Positions 54,924-64,000 of a stretch of 64,000 bases of DNA are shown one piece after another (position 1 is the stretch's first letter; each line of letters starts with the position of its first letter). The translations under genes were made by a program, and so were the position numbers. This DNA is from Aphrocallistes beatrix. Taxonomy: Eukaryota > Porifera > Hexactinellida > Sceptrulophora > Aphrocallistidae. Under the pieces are notes generated by a model that was not told where the DNA came from, did no database searches, and was given only the letters and a program-made list of their open reading frames with translations. Location: NCBI GenBank assembly GCA_963281255.1, contig OY725489.1, positions 5,580,523 to 5,644,522 of the forward strand, given 5' to 3'.

Positions 54924-56287
54924 ACTTAGACGATGTATTGTTGACAGGTATTTCGGATGAAGAACATTATGAAATACTGGATAATGTTTTGGGACGTATG
55001 GAAAAAGCAGGAATTCGGTTAAAGAGGTCCAAATGCATATCCCACAAACCATCGGTAGAGTATCTGGGCCACAATATTTCTGGTGAACGGCTGCAACCTA
55101 CTTAGGAAAAAGAAAGCTATTAAGGAAGCTCCAGCGCCGCAGGGTGTTTTACAGTTGCGTTCATTTCTTGGGCTTGTTAACTATAATGCAAAATTCTTAC
55201 CTCGACTTTCGAGCATATTAGCACTACTTTACAGATTGCTTCAAAGCAAGGTTCAATTCCTTTGGGAAACCACACAACAGGCAGCATTTGATGAAGTTAA
55301 AGAGAAATTAGTATCTCCATGTCTACTGACTCAATATGAACCAAGTAAGGAACTGTGCTTATCATGCGATGCTTCTCCATATAGATTAGGGGCCGTTCTA
55401 TCTCACCGGTTAGCCGATGGCTCAGAAAGACCAATTGCATATGCTAGCCGAACTCTTGCTCCAGCAGAAAGAAAGTACTCTCAAATTGATAAAAAAGGAT
55501 TGGCGATAATATTCGGAGTAAAAGTATTTCACCAATATCTCTTGGGTAGAGAATTCGTTATATATTCTGATCACAAGCCATTTCAGCACTAATTTAGCGA
55601 GTGCGCACTATTTCACCAATAGCTTCTGCCCGTATTCAAAGGTGAGCTTTTACTTTCTCAATTCAAGAAGGATGTATACTTTGGGGAGTCGAGTAGTTGT
55701 TCCCATATCAGGAAGAGAGAGAGAGAGAGTCGTAGCATATTTTACATGATAGACATCCAGCCATTTCAAGGTTTAGCAAGAAGTGATGCATGGTGGCCTG
55801 GGATTGACAGTGGTATAGAAGAGAAAGTAAAATACTGTACAAAGTGTCAAGTTAATCAGGAGTGCCCTATTGTTGCACCACTGCATCCTTTGGAATGGCC
55901 TGGACGGCCCTGGATACGCATCCACGTCGACTATACGGGGCCCCTTTTTGGCAAAAAATGTGGCTGCAGGTAGTTGAAGTACGTTCTAAGTGGCTTGAAG
56001 TCCGAATTGTTCCATCAGCTAGCTCTATCAATACTGTTCCACTATCATACAAAGTAGAATTGGGTGATAATCGAATCGTACGACTTCACATAGATCAAAT
56101 TTGGCTCCGGTCTGTTACCATGTCTAAGGATTTGCCATCAGATATTGATGACATGGATCTACCTATAGTTAGTAATGAACCAACTGTTGGCCAGGATCCG
56201 GAGGTCAATTTTTCCATCTCCATTCCCCTCAGAAGATCGTCACGCATACGGAAATGTCGGAACGTTTCCAATCGGATCAAGTCTTAA
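54924..56287 (+). pseudogene. Decayed Ty3/gypsy pol (RT, RNase H, integrase pieces)
   Basis: 54924-55110 begins at the reverse transcriptase LDDVLLTG box and continues through VEYLGHNISG. After a frame break, 55083-55592 covers LRSFLGLVNYNAKFLPRLS, the RNase H region (LSCDASPYRLGAVLSHRLAD, RPIAYASRTLAPAERKYS) and YSDHKPFQ, then stops. 55746-55973 is the integrase zinc-binding and first core part (WWPGIDSGIEEKVKYCTKC, RPWIRIHVDYTGPLFG). 55970-56287 jumps to the C-terminus (VELGDNRIVRLHIDQIWLRS, RRSSRIRKCRN). The protease, most of RT and most of the integrase core are missing. Confidence 0.85.
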
Positions 56288-56302
56288 CTTAGGGGAAGGG
56301 GA

Positions 56303-56750
56303 TGTAGTATCCTACAATCGAGTAGTCAGTAGTATGAGTTATAAATATGATGTGCAAGATATATTGGGATTGAGATTTGGTGATTTAGTCTGCATTACAA
56401 TGTTAGACTCCTAATCTTGAGATTATAGATTTAGATTCATTAGTCCATTAAACAGTAGTTTGGTGTACTCTTAACTGCAATTATTACATCAATTGACAAC
56501 AGTGATGACAGTAGAGTGATTTAAATAGACAATACTTGTATAGTTTTAAGTACATAAAGTTAAAGTTAAAGTTTTATAGATTTATATACCTCCCGAATCC
56601 ATGCTATTATGTTCTCAGGGGGTTTACAATCTGGGTGAGGTGCTAAACCTACTGATAGTTGCTGACTGTGATGTATGCGGCATGTGTGTATGCATATGAT
56701 AGAGTGTTACAGAGAAAAACTCGGCTAACAGTAGGCAAGAAAGATAGCAC
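56303..56750 (+). repeat. 3' LTR of the gypsy element (right border uncertain)
   Basis: A purine-rich tract AGGGGAAGGGGA (56291-56302) is directly followed by TGTAGTATCCTAC, the usual polypurine tract and LTR start. The LTR is AT-rich. Its later part (56590-56745) recurs inverted at 9955-10125. The CA terminus could not be fixed, and the 5' LTR is not in the window next to this pol. Confidence 0.65.
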
Positions 56751-56771
56751 CTGACCTAACTTTACCTTTAA

Positions 56772-56946
56772 ACGAGATGACATCCTTAGTGCTTTCAGCT
56801 CACTAAGGTTCTGCAAGAGTATAGACTCAGATTACATGACCGAAGCAATGTAATTGAGAGTAAAATGCAAATGACTAGAGCGAGGTTAGAACCCGCGACC
56901 TAAGTTTTGGTATTCAAACTCCCTAACCACTGCACCACCCAAACAG
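56772..56946 (-). repeat. tRNA-derived SINE
   Basis: On the minus strand it begins TGGGTGGTGCAGTGGTTAGG, an A-box-like region, and about 45 bases later has GGGTCTA-like B-box sequence (GCGGGTTCTAACCTCGC), followed by an unrelated body containing CTTAGTGAGCTGAAAGCAC. The promoter layout and length fit a tRNA-derived SINE rather than a tRNA gene, since no acceptor stem closes. The poly-A or simple-repeat tail is unclear. Confidence 0.6.
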
Positions 56947-58479
56947 ATACAAAAGCTATCAAAAAGATGTTAATAGAAATTTTGTTATTTGTCCAAGATA
57001 TTAACGATTGATCACAAAAAATGATAAATTATCGGCCACAAAAAATGATAAATTATGTTTCAATAATGCAGGTTCACGTTTTCAAAGTGCAAGTTTGATA
57101 TAAATTGACATCAAGTTTGTAGCTGACTAATTAAACATAATCTATTTATAATACACGTGCTTTAAACCCTAATCTTATCTTTCTGTCAAACTATGGGTTT
57201 ATACATTTCCAATCCTTCGTTTCAGCGCATGGGATTTGCCTAAATGAAGATTGAAACTCAATGAATTTCGAGCAAAATTCAAAAACACAAAAAATAATCA
57301 GATAATAAGCTACTTAGGTAGACAACAATGTTTAGATTGTTTGTAGAAAATTTAAAATTCCATCCGATTTACCGTTTTTGCCCGAGATTTCGCTATCTTA
57401 AACTTTGACATCCAAAACAAATCGAAACTCAGAATTCTTAGACTAAATATATCATCAAACACTTTCCAAGAGTGCTCCAATCAATTTTTAATTCATTTGA
57501 GATTTTTAAGAATATTTTATGAAATTTTTAAAAAAGGTAGAATCGGCGAAACTTTTTGGAATGTCACATTTAGCTGACCCTACGTATTACGGTAATCGAA
57601 CATTTAAAATCTATTTTTACAATCAAAATGTAGATGAGAGTGTTAAGGCAATTTTTATACGAGAAAAGAGATATTTTTAGTTTTTCTTCTTTTTCTTTAT
57701 TACCACTGTCAGGCTTGAACATAAACTTAGTGTGAAATGATGCGACTACTATGCCCTGAAGAAATACTTGCAGCAAAGTCAATTCACTTTTATTGAGTTA
57801 TACATTTAACAATTTCAGGAATCAAGGAGTTAGGAGTTTTTTGAGGTTTCAAAATTCATTTGATTAAAAAAATGGAAAGTGAACATGAAATACACTCATT
57901 TAATACTGCAAATTTCAATTAAACTACGATCCACTGTCTATTTGAAATTTTATTGCTGTTTTTATGTAAAATATGTATTATCAAAAAATGGAAGTCATTT
58001 TTGATGTGCTATCGACATGTTGTATTTTTGCTTAAATAATTTCCCAAAAATTTAAATCTAAATTGATGCTATTTAATAAAATGACACTGAAATATCGTAG
58101 TATTGAATGCTCATTTTTCATTTTAATTTCGCACCAAAATGTTATTAACTTTTCGAAATAAAATAGTTGCAATCTCAATTTTAATATCTATACTCGCAGA
58201 GGCACAGCCTACGTAAATATAGCCTATTCACGGTACGAATTTTACCTTACCATGGATTACTTCAAGTCTATTTTGCAAACAAACCATAATGTTTGAAATA
58301 CATTTGACTACGATAAAATGCAGTGTACAATATGGGATGTGTATCGTTGTTACTAGTTTAGATAGTATTACCTACATTATTTCATACATTTTCTTCCTAA
58401 TTCCCGATTTATTTATCCACATGTATCCCAATTGTCATACATCCTGAAGAAGCAGCCGAGCAAGTCGGCGAGGAAGACG
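56947..58479. other. Noncoding interval
   Basis: No gene recognised. ORF 57570-57782 (minus) has no supporting features. Confidence 0.4.
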
Positions 58480-59296
58480 AGGCTATGAGAGAGCATGGAA
58501 CTGGTGATATGGAGGAGTTTAGAGAAGATGGGTTAGATGGGCCTAGAACTGCAGTTGACCAGGACTGCTTTAGCAAGTTTATTGTGGTGAGAGTGCTTAA
58601 AAGAAGTCTGCTGAAGGTATGCGAACACCTCACATCTTCCAGACAGATAACGGAGGTAAATTTACTATTAACCTGCTGAATACGACACTCCGCAATGGTG
58701 ACTACATATACTTCTTACTCATAGTTGATCTCTTTCCACATTACGTCGAAGCAATCCCGTTGAAAGACCAGACCACCATGTCCATCGTTAACGCATTCAT
58801 GGAAGCTTATAGATCAGAGGAAGAATGTGGATGGGTCAGCAGTGTACGAACTGTGCCTCGACTTAGGGATTACTAAACGTCACACCACACCGTAACACCC
58901 GGATTCCGATGGGATGACCGAAAGACATATCGACTTCGTCAAACAAGTGATACGATGCTCGAACGCCACCTAGAAAAGGGTTTCTGACCGTCGTTGTTGC
59001 AAGATATTACTATCTACTGAAATAATCTGGACAACGCATCGAGTAAAATATATCCACACATGTTGGCGTTTGGCCGTCATCGAGATTACTAATCGATATG
59101 CTCATTAGCACTGGTAATACTCCAACAAAAGTTGGCCAGTCAGTATCTCGAAACAACAGTAAAGAAGAGGCAAGAAATGAGTGAAATTGCTCTAGAAAAC
59201 CAGGAGTGCACCCAACCGGGGGCTAGGAAGAAGTACGATAAAGGCAAGAAAACATCCAAAATAACCCCCGGAGATTGGGTCATGATGAATATGAAG
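58480..59296 (+). pseudogene. Scrambled gypsy-type integrase fossil
   Basis: 58630-58675 reads IFQTDNGGKF, the second-aspartate motif. It is followed, not preceded, by GDYIYFLLIVDLFPHYVEAI PLKDQTTM (58700-58780), the first-aspartate region. Then come CLDLGITK..HTTP, HPDSDGMTERHIDFVKQVI in other frames (about 58853-58950), and YDKGKKTSKITPGDWVMMN (59232-59290), the usual C-terminal lead. The order of the first two motifs is reversed relative to a normal integrase. Multiple stops and frame changes; inactive. Confidence 0.65.
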
Positions 59297-59848
59297 TAAT
59301 ATTCGATTGCATTTTAGTTTGTAGTAAGAGAGAGAACTATCACAATTTCCCACCTCTTTTGTATTAATATTCATTATACTCCATTAAATTTCAGCAAAAT
59401 ATAGACATGCTATACAGTTTGTATTGCACTTAAGACTTGAAGTAATCCATGGTTAAATACCGTGGAAAGGCTATAGTTACGTAGGCTGTGTCGCAGTGGC
59501 AATCTATTATTTATCATTTATTATTCCTATGAATTGTATGACATAATAAAATACATAGAACTGTATAAAAATTCGAGTTTTACCTTTTGAATTTTGTGAT
59601 AAATTTCCTGTTTCTATGAACTTTCACCTACTTTTAACCACCTTTTGAGTGATCTAAAGTAGTAGTAATTTTACTAAATTACATTTATTCTTATATAAGT
59701 ATTGTGGATTATAGCTAATATCTCCCATTTGAATTTTTGAATATAATTTATATTTCGTAAATGATGATAATCATAAATATAGTTGATTTTTTATTACTCG
59801 AATATGCAATTTCCATATCCATTATCATGCTCATGTTTTTAAAAATAG
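59297..59848. other. Noncoding interval
   Basis: AT-rich with no recognised gene or repeat. Confidence 0.4.
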
Positions 59849-60096
59849 AAATCCGCAAGTTCGTCTCAGGCACAGTTCTCCTCCCCTGGCATCTCTGAAA
59901 CCTTCCCACCCACATCTCACGATTATGCCAGCACCAGTGCACTCTCACACCACACATCCTACAATCAATTCCCCATGTTTTTCAACCCCTCTACCTCCTC
60001 TGGCTCCCCACACCGACCTAAATCTTCCAGCATCAACGACATCAAATTCGACAGCCAGTCAAAATTCCCACTCATCAACGATCAGGCAACATCGAC
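59849..60096 (+). CDS. Candidate Ser/Pro-rich exon of unknown gene
   Basis: Between an AG (AAAAATAG) and a GT (ATCGAC-GTTTGT) there is a 248 bp open stretch of clearly different composition (C-rich, low T). In the frame shared with the ORF at 59975 it encodes a serine- and proline-rich segment (SSSQAQFSSPGISETFPPTS, SGSPHRPKSSSINDIKFDS). It could be an internal exon of a host gene. No neighbouring exon was found and no domain is recognised. Confidence 0.35.
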
Positions 60097-61337
60097 GTTT
60101 GTTTTATTATCTTCCTATCTATTTATTTTACCATTTTCACACAATCCTCTGTCAGTATGCGGGATCTATTGGGGAACCCTGCTACTTACTGAGTTTGTCA
60201 ATAACCTATTTTTAGAAAACTTAAATTAACACAAAATCTTTTTCGCATTCTAATAATCAATCAGATATCACCAGGCTTCAATTTATGTAAAATCTCACCA
60301 CCCCCACTAAAATTGATGCAAATTCGTTCAGACACTTCTTGATCAGTGATACGTATTCCACCAATAGAGGACTTTGTAAATTTCGTGCGCCTCTGGTATT
60401 TATATATATATATACATCTAAATGCGCGCGAGATACTCATTAATGATGTCTTAAATGTGATTACTGTTATCATTAGAGTATAAAAATGGGGAAATCGATT
60501 TCGGCGAATTTTTTTTCTTAAATGAATTCGCAGTATGTGCTCGATGATTGACATTAATCATTTCTGATTTGATTGTAGTTGATATCTTTACTAGGAATTT
60601 CATCTCTGGTTTGTTAATATATTGTATCCGTCTAAATATGATAGCTTTTTAGTCAAGGGAGCAATTTAATCTTTGCAACCCAATTTTAAAATTGTGCCCC
60701 ATTAACGCATAACTATCTCAAGATTCCACTATGTCAATATTGTGAAATCTTCGACTAATCTCATGATAACAGGTACTAGTAATTGTGACTCAGCTCGCTA
60801 TTGATCTTTGATAACTCGTATAAGTAAGAGTGCCTATATTAGGAAAGAAAATCACTCCAAAAGCTAAAACATCAACCTCATCACTATCAATGGAGGTGCG
60901 AACCGCATAACTAAAAAATCAGAATTATCTCTAGAATTCGTTATGCTCAATCGAGTCTTTATATATTTGTATACTATTTTCCATCGGCTGATTTTATCCT
61001 CTAAAACTCAATCAATTACGAATTGTTGATAATATTATCATATATGGATTTGCAAAATCGCTAACCCAAATACTAGAAATAATTTAAATTTCAAAATATG
61101 TCCAATGGACTCCTACATGTTACTTCATTTCGATGAAAGTACATTTGTCCAGGTGCGGTCTTAGGGCGCAATCCGAGGCAAAAACTCCGGTTAAATCATC
61201 CTGCCCCATGCCAGGCCCCGACCCAATTCTCATAAAATGGAGACATTGGAATAAAATGTTCGATGCTATTTTGGCTGTTATTTTTTCTTCCTGGATTTGA
61301 ACACTCTCAGATGTGTTGTTAATGTCCAATTCCCGTA
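60097..61337. other. Noncoding interval
   Basis: No gene recognised. A short TA run with GCGCGCGAG lies near 60401-60432. The stretch just before 61338 may hold further decayed Helitron sequence. Confidence 0.4.
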
Positions 61338-62779
61338 GTGATTCAGACTGGAGACCAGTTATTTTGGAATACTATGTCAATATTTGAATGGGATGTTTAT
61401 GCATTCCTTCCGAGACGTTATAACGCTCCAACTGCTCCTGAAATAGCAGTCATAATACCTGGAGATGGCTACACTGAAGGTGTGGCAACCAGGGATATAG
61501 TGCTGCATGCACGTACAGGAGGTTTAAAACGTATCACTGAAACCAATTGTGCATACGATAGCCTCCATTATGTTTATTGTTTCCTTCAGGAGATAACTGC
61601 TGGCACCTGGGCATTCCCCACAGTAGCGGGAAAGGCTGTGTTACTGCAATGGAGTTCTACTCTTACCGCCTGATGGTGAGGAGCTCTCTGAGCTATCTGC
61701 ATCTCTTCGGCAGACTGTTCCACCAGTATATCGTGGACATGTACGCTAAAGTTGAGCAGCAAAGGTTGAACTACATAAAGTTAAACCAGGAAAGATCAGA
61801 GTGGATCTATACAAAGGCCTGGTCGATGCAGTATCTGCAGGTGACGTCAATCCTATGGCGTATGGAAAGAGGATCATACTACCTTCTTCCTTCACTGGCA
61901 GTCCTCGACAGATGTTCGAGCTCTATCAGGACAGCATGTCTATCGTACGGAAATACGGTAAACCTGAATTATTTATTACATTTACATGTAACCCGAAATG
62001 GGGAGAGATTTCTTCTGCTCTTTTATTGTATCAGAAAGCGACTGACCGTCCAGACTTAACTATAAGAGTATTTAGAATGAAATTGCGTGAACTGCTTAAT
62101 GACATCTGCGTTAAGCATGTTCTAGGGAGACCACTAGCGCATGCATACACCATTGAGTTTCAAAAGTGAGACAACTGAAATGAGACAACTGAAACGATAA
62201 ATAAATACGTGATTGATCAACTTCCTGGAGAAGTAAAGGTATTACTGAGTGCAGACTCAGTAGATACCAGTCAGGCAGCTATGTATCCTACTGAATACCT
62301 TAATTCTATTACGCCTACTAGCTTACCTCCACACCGCCTCTACCTTAAGGAGTATGCGTCAATTATACTCTTGCGCAGTCTCGATCCCACGAATGGGATG
62401 TGTAATGGCACGCGATTGCTAATTAGAGCATTTTTAAACAATGTTATAGATGCTGAAATTGCCACAGGTATCCATTGTGGCAAACGAGTGTTCATTCCTC
62501 ACATTATAATGACTCCTGAAACAGATTTTCCATTTGTTCTCAGACGGAAACAGTTTCCCATTCGCCCTGCCTATTGTATAGCAATCAACAAAGGGCAGGG
62601 GCAGAGTCTAGAATCTGTTGGTATATTTCTACCATCTCCTGATGCTATATTAAGTCATGGGCAATTGTACGTTGCCTGAGTCGAGTTAAGAACCCTAAGG
62701 GTTTGAAAGTCATGGTTTGCGGGGCAAACTATTCCACTTCGGGTGGCGTTTGGATTAGGAATGTGGTCTACCGTTAGGT
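61338..62779 (+). pseudogene. Decayed Helitron Rep/helicase
   Basis: Three frames in turn read the Helitron N-terminal domain: 61338-61600 (IAVIIPGDGYTEGVATRDIV, LKRITETNCAYDSLHYV), 61577-61800 (FPSGDNCWHLGIPH, RLFHQYIVDMYAKVEQQRLN) and 61801-62169 (FTGSPRQMFELYQDSMSIVR, KPELFITFTCNPKWGEI, AYTIEFQK then stop). The Rep catalytic tyrosines and the first part of the helicase are missing. 62209-62679 resumes at the C-terminal part of the PIF1-like helicase (LLRSLDPTNGMCNGTRLLIR, RRKQFPIRPAYCIAINKGQG, GQLYVA); a one-base shift leads into SRVKNPKGLKV, to about 62779. The element is inactive and internally deleted. Confidence 0.85.
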
Positions 62780-62819
62780 ATTCCAAAACCATAATATCAA
62801 TCCATCCCTTAATGATACT

Positions 62820-63605
62820 ATGGATCTTTCTCAAATGGATATATCATTGAGTGAAATTTCATTTTCTACTACAGACTTAAGGAATCGCTCTGAGGATGAC
62901 AGAGATGACAGGGATCCAGCTCTCAGTCAACCCTCAATTCCTATTAGAGCAGCAGTATCTCTAGCAGGTACTGTCAATCGCTTCTCACTGAATATGAGGG
63001 CTCAGTTAGCCATAAGTATTGACATGGATCCTGAGTTGATTGCAGCCTATGAGAACACTTTTGTGAATATTATTGATAGCTGTTTAGGACTATATTATAG
63101 ATCCCTACGAATACGGCTATCACAAATGTTTGGGGACACTTTGAATCTGTGTCCTGTCATTGGGGACGGTAATTGTCTTTACCGTTCTTTATCTCATATC
63201 ATATTTGGTACTGAGAAACATTACGACGATTTGATATCAAAATTGATAACGAAATTCCGTAATAGTCCAGAACACACCTTAAATGTCATGCACATGTCAG
63301 GCATTACAAGTAAAGAGGAGTTGGACGATCATTTTGAGCTAATCAACATTCCAAACGAATGGGGTACAAATGTAGAATTAGCTATTTTAGGTGCTCTAGC
63401 GCATCTAGATATTTTAGTGATCAATGCAACTAATAATGATCACCAGTTTTGGAGAGTTGACACCATTTATGCACACAATATTGTGCCCGCTATTTCCCTG
63501 TGTGACCCTACCTTTAATGGTCAGAGGTTGGGTGTAGTACTACATCGACTACACAACAGCGACATGCTATACCATTTCGATCCATTTTATTACAGTAGCT
63601 CATAG
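62820..63605 (+). CDS. OTU-like cysteine protease ORF, 261 aa
   Basis: An intact ORF directly downstream of the Helitron helicase on the same strand. The OTU signature GDGNCLYRSLSHIIFG is at residues 115-130, with D116 and C119 as the expected catalytic aspartate and cysteine. NEWGTNVELAILGALAHLDI (179-198) is the conserved middle block. H252 in MLYHFDPFY is a candidate catalytic histidine. The first ~60 residues are Ser/Asp-rich and probably unfolded. OTU domains have been reported in some Helitron-like and Ginger-like transposons; members of the family remove ubiquitin from proteins. The start at 62820 is the first Met in frame. It remains open although the neighbouring Rep/helicase is broken, so it may be recent, conserved, or simply lucky. 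Confidence 0.85.
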   Translation: MDLSQMDISLSEISFSTTDLRNRSEDDRDDRDPALSQPSIPIRAAVSLAGTVNRFSLNMRAQLAISIDMDPELIAAYENTFVNIIDSCLGLYYRSLRIRLSQMFGDTLNLCPVIGDGNCLYRSLSHIIFGTEKHYDDLISKLITKFRNSPEHTLNVMHMSGITSKEELDDHFELINIPNEWGTNVELAILGALAHLDILVINATNNDHQFWRVDTIYAHNIVPAISLCDPTFNGQRLGVVLHRLHNSDMLYHFDPFYYSSS

Positions 63606-64000
63606 GAATTTTTGTGCAGACGAATTCAGGATTTGAAAGCTGGCTAGCTGGATTTCCTGTAAGTGGCGCCTTTCTTGACGTTATGTCATGTGTGGCTGCT
63701 CATCCATTTTCAGCTTTGATTGAAATTGCAATGTTTATTTCATTTAAACTTAATTATTTTTGAAACAATGATTAATTATGAATCATTCTATTATTATAAC
63801 TTAGGAAATTGAATAGTAATTTGATCAAATTCCAAATTTCAATACATTTCTTTAATGTAGCGTAATTGAATCATAAACGTCCAGGTAGGTAAGTCATAAT
63901 CTACCCACTGTTCCACTAAAGTTTTGTATTGATAGGTTATTACAGCTACCAGTAGAGTACTTTCACGAACTACGAAAAGCTAGATATCTGATGCTTTCAG
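63606..64000. other. Region after the OTU ORF
   Basis: No gene is seen. A CTAG occurs at 63980-63983 but has no stem-loop just upstream, so the Helitron 3' end cannot be placed. Confidence 0.4.

Noticed and set aside
56880..56946. A functional tRNA gene on the minus strand
   Set aside because: A-box and B-box-like sequences are present, but no acceptor stem or proper anticodon arm could be folded, and an unrelated body follows; a SINE fits better.
63980..63983. Helitron 3' terminus (CTAG)
   Set aside because: No stem-loop lies in the 10-15 bases upstream and the next base does not help; CTAG is common in this sequence.

Overview
The window reads as AT-rich animal (probably invertebrate) nuclear DNA that is almost entirely transposable elements. 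The evidence is spliceosomal-type introns, cut-and-paste DNA transposons with target-site duplications (TSDs), a tRNA-derived SINE, Ty3/gypsy and Helitron remnants, many short non-autonomous elements, and no operons or Shine-Dalgarno signals. No ordinary housekeeping gene was recognised, and the species cannot be fixed from sequence alone. Layout: (1) 1-8529 holds a broken FLYWCH-type Mutator-like transposase and small MITEs. All of it is present twice: 88-4166 and 4367-8445 match across a 200-N gap, which looks like two overlapping contig ends that were not merged. (2) 8530-16057 is gene-poor: a complete copy of a recurrent ~600 bp repeat family (called R1 here), tandem repeats and a partial LTR-like repeat. 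(3) 16058-17417 is a Tc1-like element of DD37E type with a frameshifted transposase. (4) 18525-23968 is a nest. A TTAA-family element was split by R1 copies, and the R1 DNA was in turn split by a complete Tigger/pogo element (19303-22321) with an intact 525-residue transposase. (5) 25327-27995 is an element with an ~8 bp TSD, a Mutator-like transposase remnant and a PHD-like finger. (6) 29380-31922 is a complete hAT element with a perfect 8 bp TSD and an intact ~618-residue transposase. (7) 34266-36323 is a hAT-like non-autonomous element with a perfect TSD and a large inverted array of short repeats. An intact mariner (34462-35787) sits inside it. (8) 36532-38050 holds hAT (ZMYM1-like) fossils. 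40613-44265 holds hAT MITEs, a TTAA element with a long foldback, another R1 copy and a mariner relic. (9) 46815-50902 is the most gene-like locus: up to nine exons with splice signals, encoding a gypsy/Ginger-type integrase and an unrecognised C-terminal region, with at least three one-base frame breaks. (10) 51061-56950 has R1, tandem and inverted arrays, a decayed gypsy pol with its 3' LTR, and a SINE. (11) 58480-59296 is a scrambled integrase fossil. (12) 61338-63605 is a decayed Helitron (Rep fragment plus helicase C-terminus) followed by an intact OTU-like cysteine protease ORF. Functionally the window is a record of nested transposition. Three transposases appear uninterrupted (Tigger, hAT, mariner) and their elements keep matching ends, so they are the best candidates for recent or current activity. 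Short families with matching ends (pogo-like MITEs, hAT MITEs) may have been mobilised by related transposases.
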